Shown: piece after piece, positions 1 through 9,329 of the stretch
How the letters are laid out: every line of letters begins with the position of its first letter
Numbering within the stretch: position 1 is the first letter of the stretch
DNA from: Flavobacterium sp. 270
GTDB taxonomy: Bacteria > Bacteroidota > Bacteroidia > Flavobacteriales > Flavobacteriaceae
Assembly (NCBI RefSeq): GCF_004368785.1
Contig: NZ_SODM01000002.1
Coordinates: 853,648-917,647 of the forward strand
Length of the DNA stretch: 64,000 nt
Direction of reading: 5' to 3'
Translations under genes and position numbers: made by a program
The notes under the pieces: generated by a model
What the model was told of the DNA's origin: nothing
The model's database searches: none
What the model saw: the letters and a program-made list of their open reading frames with translations, nothing else

Positions 1-294
1 ATGGTAAAAGGAATGGGAGGCGCAATGGATTTGGTTGCTTCTGCCGAAAATATCATTGTTGCGATGATGCACGTAAATAAAGCAGGCGAATCTAAAATCC
101 TAAAAAAATGCACTTTGCCATTAACAGGCGTAGGATGCGTTAAAAAAGTGGTAACTGAGCTTGCAGTTCTGGAAGTGAGAGAAAAGGGTTTTAAGCTCTT
201 AGAACGCGCGCCAGGTGTTTCTGTGGAGCATATCGTTGCTTCTACAGAAGCTGATTTAATTATTGAAGGAGAAATTCCGGAAATGAGGATTTAA
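1..294 (+). CDS. scoB: 3-oxoacid CoA-transferase subunit B, C-terminal part (cut by window edge)
   Basis: This is the C-terminal 97 residues of the beta subunit of succinyl-CoA:3-ketoacid CoA-transferase, which moves CoA between succinyl-CoA and acetoacetate in ketone-body and branched-chain breakdown. The stretch VKGMGGAMDLV followed by the conserved TLPLTGVGCV region is typical of this subunit. The gene starts before the window, so the catalytic Glu region and the partner subunit are not visible. It runs toward a terminator at 350-372 and is convergent with the gene ending at 446. Identification rests on family recognition. Confidence 0.88.
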   Translation: MVKGMGGAMDLVASAENIIVAMMHVNKAGESKILKKCTLPLTGVGCVKKVVTELAVLEVREKGFKLLERAPGVSVEHIVASTEADLIIEGEIPEMRI

Positions 295-297
295 AAA

Positions 298-439
298 TTA
301 ACCGCAAAGGTCGCTAAGATTACGCAAAGTTTTAAAATGTATAAAGTAAAAAACCGCCATCTAGGCGGTTTTCTTATTTTATAAAATCTAGCTTCGTCTT
401 TGCGAACCTTTGCGTAATCTTAGCGACCTTTGCGGTTAA
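298..439. repeat. Perfect 32-nt inverted repeat around a terminator
   Basis: Arms at 298-329 and 408-439 are exact reverse complements. They start TTAACCGCAAAGG and end CCTTTGCGGTTAA. Inside sits a smaller hairpin at 350-372. The element fills the gap between two convergent genes. The CTTTGCG/CTTAGCG words recur in other gaps of this window (family A). Confidence 0.9.
350..372. terminator. Bidirectional rho-independent terminator
   Basis: The stem AAAACCGCC (350-358) pairs with GGCGGTTTT (364-372) around a 5-nt loop, with A/T runs on both sides. It serves scoB on the plus strand and the porin-like gene on the minus strand. Confidence 0.85.
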
Positions 440-445
440 AAAATC

Positions 446-972
446 TTATAGGTTAAAAGAAGCTCCTAAACTAAAAGTAGCTTGATTATTTAAGTGGTAA
501 AAAGGATCATCATTAGTTCCGTATTTTGCAATAGGAAATCCGATTTCTGTGAAAACTCCAAATCCTTCAGTAAAGAAATAGCGTCCACCAACATGACCTC
601 CAAAATTATGTAAACCTAGGCTTAATCCAGGATAAACGTCTAATTGCTTAACACCAATAACGCTTGATAAATTAGCATTGATTCTTGCTTTAGCATCAAA
701 ACGATCTCCGAAATCTGCTTTCGAATCATTGTATGCGTTAGGAGCTCCATGGTAAAAACCGCTAAAGTTGTCAACTCCCAATAAATAATTCGCAACAAAA
801 CCAAAAGAGAAATTTTCTCCCAAACCAAAATCAACAGAACCTTGATTCCAGAACCACCATCTTGAAGATTAGCGCCAACGTTTACTTTAATGTCTCCTTT
901 ACCTGAGAAGGCTTCCTGAGCATTTACAAATCCGAATGAAACTAAGAACAAAAGTGTAATAACCTTTTTCAT
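446..972 (-). pseudogene. DUF6646-like outer-membrane protein, broken by a 1-nt frameshift
   Basis: Two minus-strand reading frames join into one protein of about 175 residues: a signal peptide (MKKVITLLFLVSFGFVNAQ), then a small beta-barrel-like sequence ending in Phe-Asn-Leu, as outer-membrane barrels often do. The frame breaks at 840-841. The minus strand has GG where GGG would restore the reading IKGSVDFGLGENFSF across the junction. As written, the first frame stops after about 110 residues. The product resembles the flavobacterial DUF6646 family, whose function is unknown. A -7 box upstream (1002-1009) looks intact. Either a recent pseudogene or a sequencing error in a G-run. Confidence 0.75.
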
Positions 973-1001
973 AAATTTTAAATATTAATTATTTTGCGGG
1001 G

Positions 1002-1009
1002 CAAATGTA
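1002..1009 (-). promoter_or_regulatory. -7 box TACATTTG of the DUF6646-like gene
   Basis: It matches the Bacteroidota -7 consensus TAnnTTTG on the minus strand, about 30 nt before the ATG at 972. No clear TTG -33 element is seen. Confidence 0.5.
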
Positions 1010-1022
1010 GATTTTAAATAAC

Positions 1023-1763
1023 TTAATTCCTACCTCTTTCGTTAAAATACAACTCATTTAATGGCTCACTCTGCCAGTATTCCTTAGTATCAACATTCAT
1101 AATCGTAAGCGGACCGCGGAAAGCAGCGCCAGTATCAACATTCCAGACACAAGCTCTATTTACAGGTGTGGTTTCCCCGATACGGGTTACAGGAGTATGA
1201 CCGATAAAAACTTCTTTGTATATCGTAAAACGTTTAGGATAAAGCGTATCGTCAATTTTTAAATCTGGATTTAAAGAAAGTGCCGTTTCCCAAAGCGTTC
1301 TGTCCCAGTAAAATAACTTAGGGAAATATTCCCATCTTACGCCATTTAAATTGGTAAATCCGGCATGCACAAAAAGTCTATTTTCATCATCCAGATAATA
1401 ATCCTGTAAATTTTCTAAAAAGGCAATATGGGTTTTCTTTTTTTCATCAGAAAGTTTAGCGTAGCCATCAACGGTAGCTTTACCGCCATGTTTATACCAC
1501 ATTTCCTCGTCAAAATCTTCATGTCGGTTTTCCAGCCAGTCCAATGCCAGCTGATCGTGATTTCCTCTAATGCAAATACAATTTTGTTTGCTTTTTAAAT
1601 CAATCAAAAAGTCGATTACTTCTGCAGACTGACTCCAGCCATCTACATAATCGCCTAAAAATATAAGGGTATCTTCTTTCGTAACTTCGGCTCTCTCTAA
1701 CACCTGTTGCAGCGCAAGTAGTCCTCCATGTATGTCGCCTATAACAAATGTTCGCATTTTCAT
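1023..1763 (-). CDS. Calcineurin-like metallophosphoesterase (PPP-type)
   Basis: A 246-residue dinuclear-metal phosphoesterase. The PPP-family motifs are in order: GDIHG (residues 9-13), GDYVDG (37-42), RGNHD (66-70), then VHAG and GHTP in the second half. The usual GDYVDRG is GDYVDGW here, so the Arg that helps bind phosphate in protein phosphatases is replaced. The protein could be a Ser/Thr phosphatase or a diadenosine-tetraphosphatase-like enzyme; the sequence does not decide. No signal peptide, so cytoplasmic. It is a single gene with its own -7 box at 1778-1785. Confidence 0.85.
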   Translation of the reverse strand: MKMRTFVIGDIHGGLLALQQVLERAEVTKEDTLIFLGDYVDGWSQSAEVIDFLIDLKSKQNCICIRGNHDQLALDWLENRHEDFDEEMWYKHGGKATVDGYAKLSDEKKKTHIAFLENLQDYYLDDENRLFVHAGFTNLNGVRWEYFPKLFYWDRTLWETALSLNPDLKIDDTLYPKRFTIYKEVFIGHTPVTRIGETTPVNRACVWNVDTGAAFRGPLTIMNVDTKEYWQSEPLNELYFNERGRN

Positions 1764-1777
1764 ATTTTTCGTGTAGA

Positions 1778-1785
1778 CAAAAATA
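1778..1785 (-). promoter_or_regulatory. -7 box TATTTTTG of the phosphoesterase gene
   Basis: A TAnnTTTG match on the minus strand, 14 nt before the ATG at 1763. No convincing -33 TTG at the right distance. Confidence 0.45.
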
Positions 1786-2222
1786 AAGAAAATGATTTGT
1801 TTGCACTCATTTACTTTAAAATCTTTATAAATGATAATTAATTAGAATTCTAACTTTTCAAATCAATATTAAAATAAAAAAAATTGAAGGCGATTCTCCT
1901 TTTTTCTCTACCAAAGAAGTTTTTCAGCTTTTAATTTGTATTTTCTTATATCTAAAAATGAAATTATGGGCATTTTATTTATAAATTGTTAGTTATCAGA
2001 ACAATAATTTAAAATTATCCAAAGTGTTGTCCTTGCTGAGATTCTTGTTATTTTTTAATGTTTATTTAAGACTAAATGTTATATTTTATCGATTAAAGGC
2101 AAATTTGTCCGTTTAATTAACAAAATTTGTATATTTTTATTCAATAAATAAAGTATTTACTTACATATTTTATTTGATGATAATTTAACCAAATTTTTTT
2201 AACTCAAAACCACAATTTGCTT
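1786..2222. other. Long AT-rich gap upstream of the metalloprotease gene
   Basis: Over 400 nt with no supportable gene. The sequence is strongly AT-rich with many A and T runs. I see no full TAnnTTTG box close to the protease start; the nearest TTTG words lack the TA. It presumably holds the protease promoter and leader, but I cannot place them. Confidence 0.5.
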
Positions 2223-4994
2223 ATGAAAAGTACTTTACCTAAAATTCTAACAACAACCGTTGTTGCTTTTACATTTTCAATATCCGCCTTTGCGCAAGTG
2301 CAGGATAAAAGAGTAAGTCAGAAAAACTTGTCCGAAAACGGACTTCCTAGTTTAATTACCTTTAGTGATAAATCAACTTATAAAGGTTCTGATTTTAATA
2401 CCGTATTCAAAGAACAGTTAGGCCTAAAAGACAATCAGTCTTTTGCAAAAATTAAAACAGAATCTGATCGTGAAGGTTTTATTCATGAAAAATTTCAACT
2501 TTATGAACAAGGCATCAAAGTAGAATTTGCTAGTTATACTCTGCATTCTAAAAATGGGAAGCTTGCCTCGATGAACGGAGAATTTTACAACATCAAAAAT
2601 GCAGTTGCAACACCAAAGCTGTCTGCGCAAACTGCATTTAATAAAGCTGTCGCACACATAGGCGCCAAAGAATATCTTTGGGATTCTCCTCTGGATGCTG
2701 CAGTAATGGATTATGTAAAACCACAGGGAGAATTGGTTTTTCTGCCGGATATGGAAACTCAGGGAACCGAACGAACTACAGATAAAATTAACCTAGCCTA
2801 CAAATTTGATATTTATGCGACAAATCCTTTAAGTCGCGGTGATTTGTATATAGACGCTATAACTGGAAAGGTTTTGTTTTATAATGCAACAATAAAACAT
2901 GTTGGCGAAAACAGTCATAGAAAAGCTAATGTTGGTACTAAAAAAAGCAATTCTAATGCAAAGCTAGCTGTTGCCGCCGCAAATGCCGCAACTCGCTATA
3001 GTGGAACGCAGACAATACAGACTACGTTAAGCGGTTCTTCGTATATTTTGCTTGACGGTACAAGAGGAAACGGAATCCAGACTTACAATTCTGCAAGAAC
3101 GGCAACTTATCCAACAACCAATTTTACCGATGCAGATAATAACTGGACTGCAGCAGAATTTAATAACACGAATAAAGACAACGGTGCTCTAGATGCACAT
3201 TGGGGAGCCGAAATGACTTACGATTATTGGTCTGCTGTTCATGGCAGAAATAGCTATGATAACGCAGGCGCCAAAATTAAGAGTTATGTACATTACAATT
3301 TAGTAGCAGCTGGATATCCAAATAACAATAATGCTTTCTGGAACGGAAGCGTGATGACTTACGGCGACGGAACAGGAACGGGAGGATTTGATATTTTAAC
3401 AGGATTGGATGTTGCAGGTCACGAAATTGCGCATGCTGTTTGTACTTACACAGCTAATTTGGCTTATCAAAAAGAATCTGGTGCAATGAACGAAGCATTC
3501 TCTGATATTTGGGGAGCTTGTATCGAGTACCGTGCAGCACCCACAAAATCTACGTGGCTGGTTGGGGAAGACATAGAAAGAAGATCCGGACATCTTGCAC
3601 TGCGTTCTATGAGTGATCCAAATTCTGAAGGACAGCCAGATACTTATGGCGGAACGTATTGGGTAAGTGTAAATTGTACTCCAACAAACAATAACGACCA
3701 ATGTGGTGTTCATACCAATTCGGGAGTATTAAATCACTGGTTTTATATTTTGTCTGTAGGTAAATCGGGAACAAATGATATTGGAAGCGTTTACAATGTG
3801 ACGGGAATTACTATAGATAAAGCCGCAAAAATCGCTTTCCGTTTAGAAAGTGTTTATTTAAGTTCTAATTCAACTTATGCCAATGCCAGAACTTACGGAA
3901 TACAATCTGCCATAGATTTATATGGAGCAGGTTCTGCAGAAGTTATTGCAACAACAAATGCATTTTATGCAGTTGGAGTTGGAGCGGCATATTCTGGCGG
4001 ATCAAGCGATACTACTGCGCCAAGTACTCCAGCTTCTTTAGCAGCTTCTGGAACTACCAGCACAACAACCAATCTATCATGGACAGCTTCTACAGATAAT
4101 GTTGCCGTAACTGGGTATGAAGTTTATCAAGGAGCAACACTTAAAGCAACCGTAACAACTACAAGTTATACTGTAACCGGACTTACAGCATCTACAGCTT
4201 ATACGTTTTCTGTAAAAGCCAAAGATGCAGCCGGAAATACTTCTGCTTCTAGCAATACTGTGAGTGTAACTACACTTGCTGGCACAGTTGCGTATTGTAC
4301 CTCAAAAGGAAATAGTGCATCTGATGAAAGAATTGGTAAAGTGGTTTTCGGAACAATTAATAATACTTCAACTTCCACAACAGGTTATGAAAATTTCACG
4401 GCAGTATCAACAAATGCAAGCAGAGGAACAGCTTACACCATTACGATAACGCCAACATGGGCTTCTTCTGTCTATAGCGAAGGTTATGCGGTGTTTATAG
4501 ATTACAATCAAGATGGCGATTTTTCTGATTCTGGAGAAACCGTTTACACAAAAGCAACTTCTACAGCTTCTACAGCTACAGGATCTATAACCATTCCTGC
4601 AACAGCAGCTTTGGGAACAACACGAATGAGAGTTTCTATGAAGTACAACGGAGTTCCAACTGCTTGTGAAACTTTTTCTTATGGACAAGTAGAAGATTAT
4701 ACAATAAATATTACTGCATCTGGAGCATCTGCTATTAATGATCTTCTTGCAGATGTTGACAGTTCAGATGCTGCATTTACCTTATATCCAAATCCGGTTG
4801 ATGCTGAAGTAAATATCTCATCAATAGGAAATAACGGATCTACTTTTAAAATTACAAATACTTTAGGTCAGCTAGTAAGCACGGGTCAATTGTCTGAAAA
4901 TCCAATTGACGTAAGCAAATTAGATACAGGTATTTATATAATTGAAGTGAATAACGGTCAAAAAATAACTGCTAAAAAGTTTATAAAAAAATAA
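2223..4994 (+). CDS. Secreted M4 (thermolysin-type) metalloprotease with Fn3, GEVED and T9SS sorting domains
   Basis: A 923-residue extracellular zinc endopeptidase. In order: signal peptide (1 to about 25, ending SISAFAQ); FTP/PepSY-type propeptide; M4 catalytic domain with HEIAH (His400, Glu401, His404), third zinc ligand Glu424 in GAMNEAFSD, and the catalytic-His stretch [12 protein letters not shown]; a fibronectin type III domain from about 595; a GEVED domain (about 700-835, with YGQVEDY); and a type A T9SS C-terminal domain from about 850 (LYPNPV, ending KKFIKK). It is therefore exported by Sec, then across the outer membrane by the type IX system. An earlier in-frame TTG at 2217 exists, but ATG 2223 begins a normal signal peptide. 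Monocistronic, followed by a strong terminator. Confidence 0.95.
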   Translation: MKSTLPKILTTTVVAFTFSISAFAQVQDKRVSQKNLSENGLPSLITFSDKSTYKGSDFNTVFKEQLGLKDNQSFAKIKTESDREGFIHEKFQLYEQGIKVEFASYTLHSKNGKLASMNGEFYNIKNAVATPKLSAQTAFNKAVAHIGAKEYLWDSPLDAAVMDYVKPQGELVFLPDMETQGTERTTDKINLAYKFDIYATNPLSRGDLYIDAITGKVLFYNATIKHVGENSHRKANVGTKKSNSNAKLAVAAANAATRYSGTQTIQTTLSGSSYILLDGTRGNGIQTYNSARTATYPTTNFTDADNNWTAAEFNNTNKDNGALDAHWGAEMTYDYWSAVHGRNSYDNAGAKIKSYVHYNLVAAGYPNNNNAFWNGSVMTYGDGTGTGGFDILTGLDVAGHEIAHAVCTYTANLAYQKESGAMNEAFSDIWGACIEYRAAPTKSTWLVGEDIERRSGHLALRSMSDPNSEGQPDTYGGTYWVSVNCTPTNNNDQCGVHTNSGVLNHWFYILSVGKSGTNDIGSVYNVTGITIDKAAKIAFRLESVYLSSNSTYANARTYGIQSAIDLYGAGSAEVIATTNAFYAVGVGAAYSGGSSDTTAPSTPASLAASGTTSTTTNLSWTASTDNVAVTGYEVYQGATLKATVTTTSYTVTGLTASTAYTFSVKAKDAAGNTSASSNTVSVTTLAGTVAYCTSKGNSASDERIGKVVFGTINNTSTSTTGYENFTAVSTNASRGTAYTITITPTWASSVYSEGYAVFIDYNQDGDFSDSGETVYTKATSTASTATGSITIPATAALGTTRMRVSMKYNGVPTACETFSYGQVEDYTINITASGASAINDLLADVDSSDAAFTLYPNPVDAEVNISSIGNNGSTFKITNTLGQLVSTGQLSENPIDVSKLDTGIYIIEVNNGQKITAKKFIKK

Positions 4995-5014
4995 CAGCTG
5001 TTTTTTAACTTATT

Positions 5015-5040
5015 AAGCCTCGCAATTGCGAGGCTTTTTT
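5015..5040 (+). terminator. Rho-independent terminator of the metalloprotease gene
   Basis: Perfect stem AAGCCTCGC / GCGAGGCTT with an AATT centre, followed by a T-run to 5040. Confidence 0.9.
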
Positions 5041-5071
5041 GTTCTGACTATCTGAAAACTCTTTAAATTTG
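5039..5071 (+). promoter_or_regulatory. Promoter of dinB (TTG-N22-TAAATTTG)
   Basis: TTG at 5039-5041 and a perfect TAnnTTTG box at 5064-5071, spacer 22 nt. The dinB ATG is only 4 nt after the box, so the transcript would be nearly or fully leaderless. Confidence 0.6.
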
Positions 5072-5075
5072 TAGC

Positions 5076-6158
5076 ATGTCTGAAACACCTACATATCGAA
5101 AAATTATCCATATTGATATGGATGCTTTTTATGCTTCTGTAGAACAGATGGACAATCCGGCTTTGCGCGGAAAACCCGTTGCTGTTGGTGGATCAGAAAA
5201 TAGAGGAGTAGTTTCGGCAGCTAGTTACGAAGCAAGAAAGTTTGGTGTTAGAAGTGCAATAAGCGGCGTTTTGGCAAAGAAATATTGTCCCGAAATTATT
5301 TTTGTGCGACCGCGTTTTGATCGTTACAAGGAAATATCATCTAAGATTCATCAGATTTTCCATGAATATACAGATTTGGTTGAGCCTCTTTCGCTTGACG
5401 AGGCATATCTTGATGTGACGCAAAATAAAAAAGGAAATCCAAGTGCGAGTCTACTTGCGCAGGAAATCAGGCTTCGAATTTTTAATGAAGTTGGGCTCAC
5501 GGCTTCAGCAGGTATTTCGGTTAATAAATTTGTTGCCAAAATAGCGAGCGATATTAATAAGCCCAACGGACAAAAAACGGTAAATCCCGATGAGATTTTG
5601 ACTTTTTTGGAAGATTTGCCAATTCGAAAGTTTTATGGTGTTGGAAAAGTGACAACCGAAAAAATGTATCAGTTGGGTATTTTCACCGGAACAGATCTCA
5701 AATCGAAGTCGCAGGAATTTCTGGAAAAACACTTCGGGAAATCGGGAACCTTTTACTACAAAGTAGTTCGTGGTATTCATAACAGTGAGGTAAAACCTTT
5801 TCGCGTAACTAAATCTGTAGCGGCAGAACATACATTTGATGTCAATTTATCATCAGAAATTTTTATGCTGGAACAGCTCGACCGAATCGCGGGAACATTA
5901 GAGAAACGTTTAAAAAAACACAAGATTTCTGGTAAAACAGTTACATTAAAAATTAAATACAGCGATTTTACCCAGCAGACGCGAAGCAAGACACTGCCAT
6001 ATTTTATCAATGATAAAAGTTTGATTCTCGAAACGGTCGAGGAATTATTATATCAGGAAAAAATGAAAGATTCAGTTAGGTTACTTGGTATTTCTTTGAA
6101 TAATTTAAATACGGAAGAGAAGAAAGCAGTTGTGGTACAGTTAAAATTTGCTTTTTAA
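5076..6158 (+). CDS. dinB: DNA polymerase IV (Y-family, error-prone)
   Basis: A 360-residue translesion polymerase that copies past damaged bases. The catalytic Asp14 lies in HIDMDAFYASVEQ and the second acidic pair Asp108-Glu109 in LSLDEAYLDV. The little-finger domain fills the last 120 residues. The C-terminus, VVVQLKFAF, sits where Pol IV normally carries its sliding-clamp-binding peptide and is a plausible degenerate version. Length is normal for the family. The gene stands alone between a terminator and a PAS gene. Its promoter leaves almost no leader. I see no LexA-type operator that I could defend. Confidence 0.95.
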   Translation: MSETPTYRKIIHIDMDAFYASVEQMDNPALRGKPVAVGGSENRGVVSAASYEARKFGVRSAISGVLAKKYCPEIIFVRPRFDRYKEISSKIHQIFHEYTDLVEPLSLDEAYLDVTQNKKGNPSASLLAQEIRLRIFNEVGLTASAGISVNKFVAKIASDINKPNGQKTVNPDEILTFLEDLPIRKFYGVGKVTTEKMYQLGIFTGTDLKSKSQEFLEKHFGKSGTFYYKVVRGIHNSEVKPFRVTKSVAAEHTFDVNLSSEIFMLEQLDRIAGTLEKRLKKHKISGKTVTLKIKYSDFTQQTRSKTLPYFINDKSLILETVEELLYQEKMKDSVRLLGISLNNLNTEEKKAVVVQLKFAF

Positions 6159-6243
6159 ACATTAAATTAAGGGATTCTGTAATTAACTTCACAGTTTTCG
6201 CTTTATCTTTGAGGGAAAGGAGTGTTCATCAAAATGAATTCAT

Positions 6244-6744
6244 ATGAAAAACAGCAACTTTGAAGAGATTTCGGATCGCAATTCAGTTCCCATTTTATCC
6301 TGGGATTTTCATTATGAGTATGTAAATGAGTTAAAAGCAATCAACACTGATTTAAAAAGAGTCAATGTGATTTCTAATAAATTTACATGGGACGAAAAAA
6401 ATCTGGAAATTAAAGAACGTATAAAAGAAGAAGTTGTTCTGGTTACAGATTTAGATTTAAAAATCGTATTTGCATCAAATGGTATTGCAAAAATGACGGG
6501 TTATAGAGAAGAAGAAATTCTAGGCAAAACACCAAAAATGTTTCAAGGAGCAGAAACTTCAAATGCTGATTTAAAGGAAATTAAAGAAGCAATTGCATTA
6601 CATATTCCGTTTGAAAAAACAATTATAAATTATAAAAAAAACGGCGACATTTATAAATGCAAAATCAATGCATTTCCTGTTTTTAATTTAAAAGGAAATA
6701 TTTCTCATTTTATAGCTTTTGAAAGACAGGATTTGAGTGCGTAG
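6244..6744 (+). CDS. Stand-alone PAS domain protein
   Basis: A 166-residue protein with one PAS domain (about residues 60-165) and a charged N-terminal extension, but no kinase, cyclase or DNA-binding domain. The stretch GKTPKMFQG matches the position of the LOV motif GxNCRFLQG, but the flavin-reactive Cys is absent, so a normal LOV photocycle is unlikely. Such proteins probably sense a ligand or partner and act through protein contacts; the target is unknown. No signal peptide or membrane segment. ATG at 6244 is the only good start. It is convergent with fumarase across a shared terminator. Confidence 0.8.
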   Translation: MKNSNFEEISDRNSVPILSWDFHYEYVNELKAINTDLKRVNVISNKFTWDEKNLEIKERIKEEVVLVTDLDLKIVFASNGIAKMTGYREEEILGKTPKMFQGAETSNADLKEIKEAIALHIPFEKTIINYKKNGDIYKCKINAFPVFNLKGNISHFIAFERQDLSA

Positions 6745-6749
6745 TTGGA

Positions 6750-6915
6750 GGTTCAAAGGTTCAGAGTTACAGAGACACAAAGGTATAAAAACGTATAAGC
6801 TCTAAGTTTATAATATAAAAGCATAAATAAGAAAAACCGCCCATAAGGCGGTTTTTTATTTTTACGAAAGTCAAGTTCCTTTGTAGCTTTGTGCCTCAGA
6901 ACCTTTGCCACTCTC
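6750..6915. repeat. Imperfect inverted repeat (family A) around a terminator
   Basis: Words such as CAAAGGTTCAGAG and ACACAAAGG on the left (about 6754-6784) are mirrored by CCTTTG, GTGCCTCAGAACCTTTG on the right (about 6878-6910), with a terminator hairpin between. Same layout as 298-439, at another convergent junction. Confidence 0.65.
6832..6856. terminator. Bidirectional terminator between the PAS gene and fumarase
   Basis: AAAAACCGCC (6832-6841) pairs with GGCGGTTTTT after a 5-nt loop, with a T-run beyond. Nearly the same hairpin as 350-372. Confidence 0.85.
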
Positions 6916-6917
6916 TC

Positions 6918-8522
6918 TTAAAGATTTTCAAAAAAATCATTCCCCTTATCATCAGTAATAATAAAAGCAGGGAAATCTTTAACAGTAATTTTACGAACCG
7001 CTTCCATTCCTAATTCTTCAAAATCAACAACTTCAACTTTTAAGATATTGTCTTGAGCCAAAATTGCAGCAGGACCTCCAATCGAACCTAAATAAAATCC
7101 GCCGTAAGTATTACAAGCATCAGTAACTTGTTTGGTACGGTTTCCTTTTGCAAGCATCACCATACTTCCGCCATTTTTTTGGAATTCATCTACATAAACG
7201 TCCATACGGCCGGCAGTTGTTGGACCAAAACTTCCAGAAGCCATTCCGTCTGGAGTTTTTGCCGGGCCTGCATAATATACCGGATGGTTTTTGAAGTATT
7301 CCGGCATTGGTTTTCCGGCATCTAGTAATTCTTTAATTTTTGCGTGAGCAATATCTCGGGCTACAATTACAGTTCCGTTTAGTTTCAAACGGGTTTTAAT
7401 TGGGTATTGAGATAATTTCGCTAAAATATCTGCCATTGGCTGATCTAAATCTATTTCAACCGGAGCTTCTAAATGCGGTGCAGTTTCTGGTAAAAATTGT
7501 TTTGGATTTACTTCCAGCTGTTCAACGAAGATTCCGTCTTTAGTAATTTTTCCTTTGATGTTTCTATCCGCAGAACAAGAAACGCCTAATCCAACCGGAC
7601 AAGAAGCTGCGTGACGAGGCAGACGAATGACACGAACATCATGCGTAAAATATTTTCCTCCAAACTGTGCGCCGATTTCACTTTCCTGACAGATTTTCTG
7701 AACGCGTTCTTCCCATTCTAAATCACGGAAAGCCTGACCAGCCATATTTCCAGAAGTTGGAAGGTTGTCATAATATCCAGCCGATGCTTTTTTAACCATA
7801 CTTAAGTTGGCTTCTGCCGAAGTTCCTCCAATCACTAAAGCCAAGTGATAAGGCGGACAAGCTGACGTTCCTAAGTCTTTAATTTTGGCGCGAACAAATG
7901 CATCCATAGATTTTTCGTTTAATAACGATTTTGTCTGCTGATACAAATAGGTTTTGTTTGCTGATCCGCCTCCTTTTGCCATAAACAAAAACTCGTAAGA
8001 AGCTCCTTTTTTAGCATAAATATCAATTTGTGCCGGAAGATTTGATCCTGAATTTTTTTCTTCAAACATCGAAATCGGAACAATCTGTGAATAACGTAAG
8101 TTGCGTTTTTGGTAGGTATTAAAAATTCCTCTGCTCAACCATTCGGCATCATCAACACCTGTAAAAATGCTTTCGCCTTTTTTTGCCATTACAATTGCAG
8201 TTCCCGTATCCTGACAGCTTGGTAACTGTCCTTCGGCTGCAACAGAAGCGTTTTGTAATAAATTGTAGGCCACAAACCGATCGTTATCTGTAGCTTCCGG
8301 ATCGTCTAAAATTCTACGCAGTTTTTGTAAATGCGTTGTTCTCAACATAAACGAAACATCTGTTAAGGCTTCTTCTGCCAATAACTCTAACCCTTTTGGA
8401 TCAACAGTTAAAACTTCGCGTTCTCCAAACTGTTCAACTTTTACAAAATCAGAAGTGATTTTGCGGTATTGTGTCTCATCCTTCAAAATAGGATAAGGAT
8501 CTTGGTATATGAAATCAATCAT
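6918..8522 (-). CDS. fumA: Fumarate hydratase, class I (iron-sulfur)
   Basis: A 534-residue class I fumarase that interconverts fumarate and malate in the TCA cycle using an oxygen-sensitive [4Fe-4S] cluster. Likely cluster cysteines lie in PSCQDTGTA (Cys103), [12 protein letters not shown] and the [11 protein letters not shown] region. Both halves of the class I enzyme (alpha and beta type) are fused in one chain, as usual for the FumA/FumB type. The C-terminal half includes the [14 protein letters not shown] segment of the beta domain. Start ATG at 8522 lies 15 nt after a TAACTTTG box. Monocistronic. Confidence 0.95.
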   Translation of the reverse strand: MIDFIYQDPYPILKDETQYRKITSDFVKVEQFGEREVLTVDPKGLELLAEEALTDVSFMLRTTHLQKLRRILDDPEATDNDRFVAYNLLQNASVAAEGQLPSCQDTGTAIVMAKKGESIFTGVDDAEWLSRGIFNTYQKRNLRYSQIVPISMFEEKNSGSNLPAQIDIYAKKGASYEFLFMAKGGGSANKTYLYQQTKSLLNEKSMDAFVRAKIKDLGTSACPPYHLALVIGGTSAEANLSMVKKASAGYYDNLPTSGNMAGQAFRDLEWEERVQKICQESEIGAQFGGKYFTHDVRVIRLPRHAASCPVGLGVSCSADRNIKGKITKDGIFVEQLEVNPKQFLPETAPHLEAPVEIDLDQPMADILAKLSQYPIKTRLKLNGTVIVARDIAHAKIKELLDAGKPMPEYFKNHPVYYAGPAKTPDGMASGSFGPTTAGRMDVYVDEFQKNGGSMVMLAKGNRTKQVTDACNTYGGFYLGSIGGPAAILAQDNILKVEVVDFEELGMEAVRKITVKDFPAFIITDDKGNDFFENL

Positions 8523-8537
8523 TGCTTTGTTTTTTTA

Positions 8538-8545
8538 CAAAGTTA
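8538..8545 (-). promoter_or_regulatory. -7 box TAACTTTG of fumarase
   Basis: A perfect TAnnTTTG match on the minus strand, 15 nt before the ATG. No clear -33 TTG. Confidence 0.55.
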
Positions 8546-8592
8546 AAAATTATTTATCTTAGAAAGGTTTTGAATTACGAGCGTTTTAAAGT

Positions 8593-9327
8593 CTAATCCT
8601 GTTTGTAAAAATCATTAATATTCATTTTCTTTTCAAAATAAACCTTTTCTTTTGGAGAGCGTAATTGTTTAGTCCAGCGATTGCCTTTTAATTCAAAAGA
8701 TGTTGAATCTGAGTAAGTAAGAAGTCCCATGTTATCGTCATTCTCATCTGCGGGTTCAAACGCAACACTTTTGCAATAAAAAGATTTTGGGTCAGAATCT
8801 GTATCTGGATTCGAAAATTCAACCCAGTTTCCCCATCCACTGTCAGACATTGTATACCATTCATACACCAATTGTAAATTTTTGTTTTTTAGATAATAAA
8901 GATAATTGTAGTAGGTATAACCGCAGGCAGGATATCCGTATGAAATTTTTATAAATGAAGAATTTTTAGGAGAGGCTGTAGTTAAGCCAAAATCAGCAGA
9001 CCATTCAGAACCTTTTTCGTTATTCTGAATTGCTACTTTAGAAGAAGCAGTTTTGATTTTATTTTGGTAAAAATCAATTTGAAATTTTAATGTGATAATG
9101 CTGTCCTTATCTGCTTTCTGACTTACAAGATTGGCGAGTATTAGATTTACTGGTGAATCTTTGTCGTTTGAAATTAATATAGTATCTGTTTTTAGGAAAC
9201 TTTCTTTGCTGGAAATAACGGCAGTTTCCGTTTTATTAGACTGTATCGGAAAAGTTGCGGCGATTTTAGTTTTTTCTTTTTGACAACTTGCCAAAAGGAC
9301 TAAAATTAGTAGGGATTGGATTTTCAT
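8593..9327 (-). CDS. Lipoprotein of unknown function
   Basis: A 244-residue protein with a lipoprotein signal peptide and lipobox LASC (Cys15), so it should be lipidated and held in the envelope. The rest shows no motif I recognise; it has aromatic and acidic stretches such as YGYPACGYTYYNYLYYL. It starts only 2 nt after the FKBP lipoprotein gene, so the two are very probably co-transcribed. Function cannot be given. Confidence 0.75.
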   Translation of the reverse strand: MKIQSLLILVLLASCQKEKTKIAATFPIQSNKTETAVISSKESFLKTDTILISNDKDSPVNLILANLVSQKADKDSIITLKFQIDFYQNKIKTASSKVAIQNNEKGSEWSADFGLTTASPKNSSFIKISYGYPACGYTYYNYLYYLKNKNLQLVYEWYTMSDSGWGNWVEFSNPDTDSDPKSFYCKSVAFEPADENDDNMGLLTYSDSTSFELKGNRWTKQLRSPKEKVYFEKKMNINDFYKQD

Positions 9328-9329
9328 TA

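Noticed and set aside
2217..2222. TTG start two codons before the metalloprotease ATG
   Set aside because: ATG 2223 begins a standard signal peptide and TTG starts are rare; the extra residues add nothing.
7128..7325. Open frame opposite fumarase, and many others opposite large genes
   Set aside because: Shadow frames within well-identified genes; no start signal or family resemblance.
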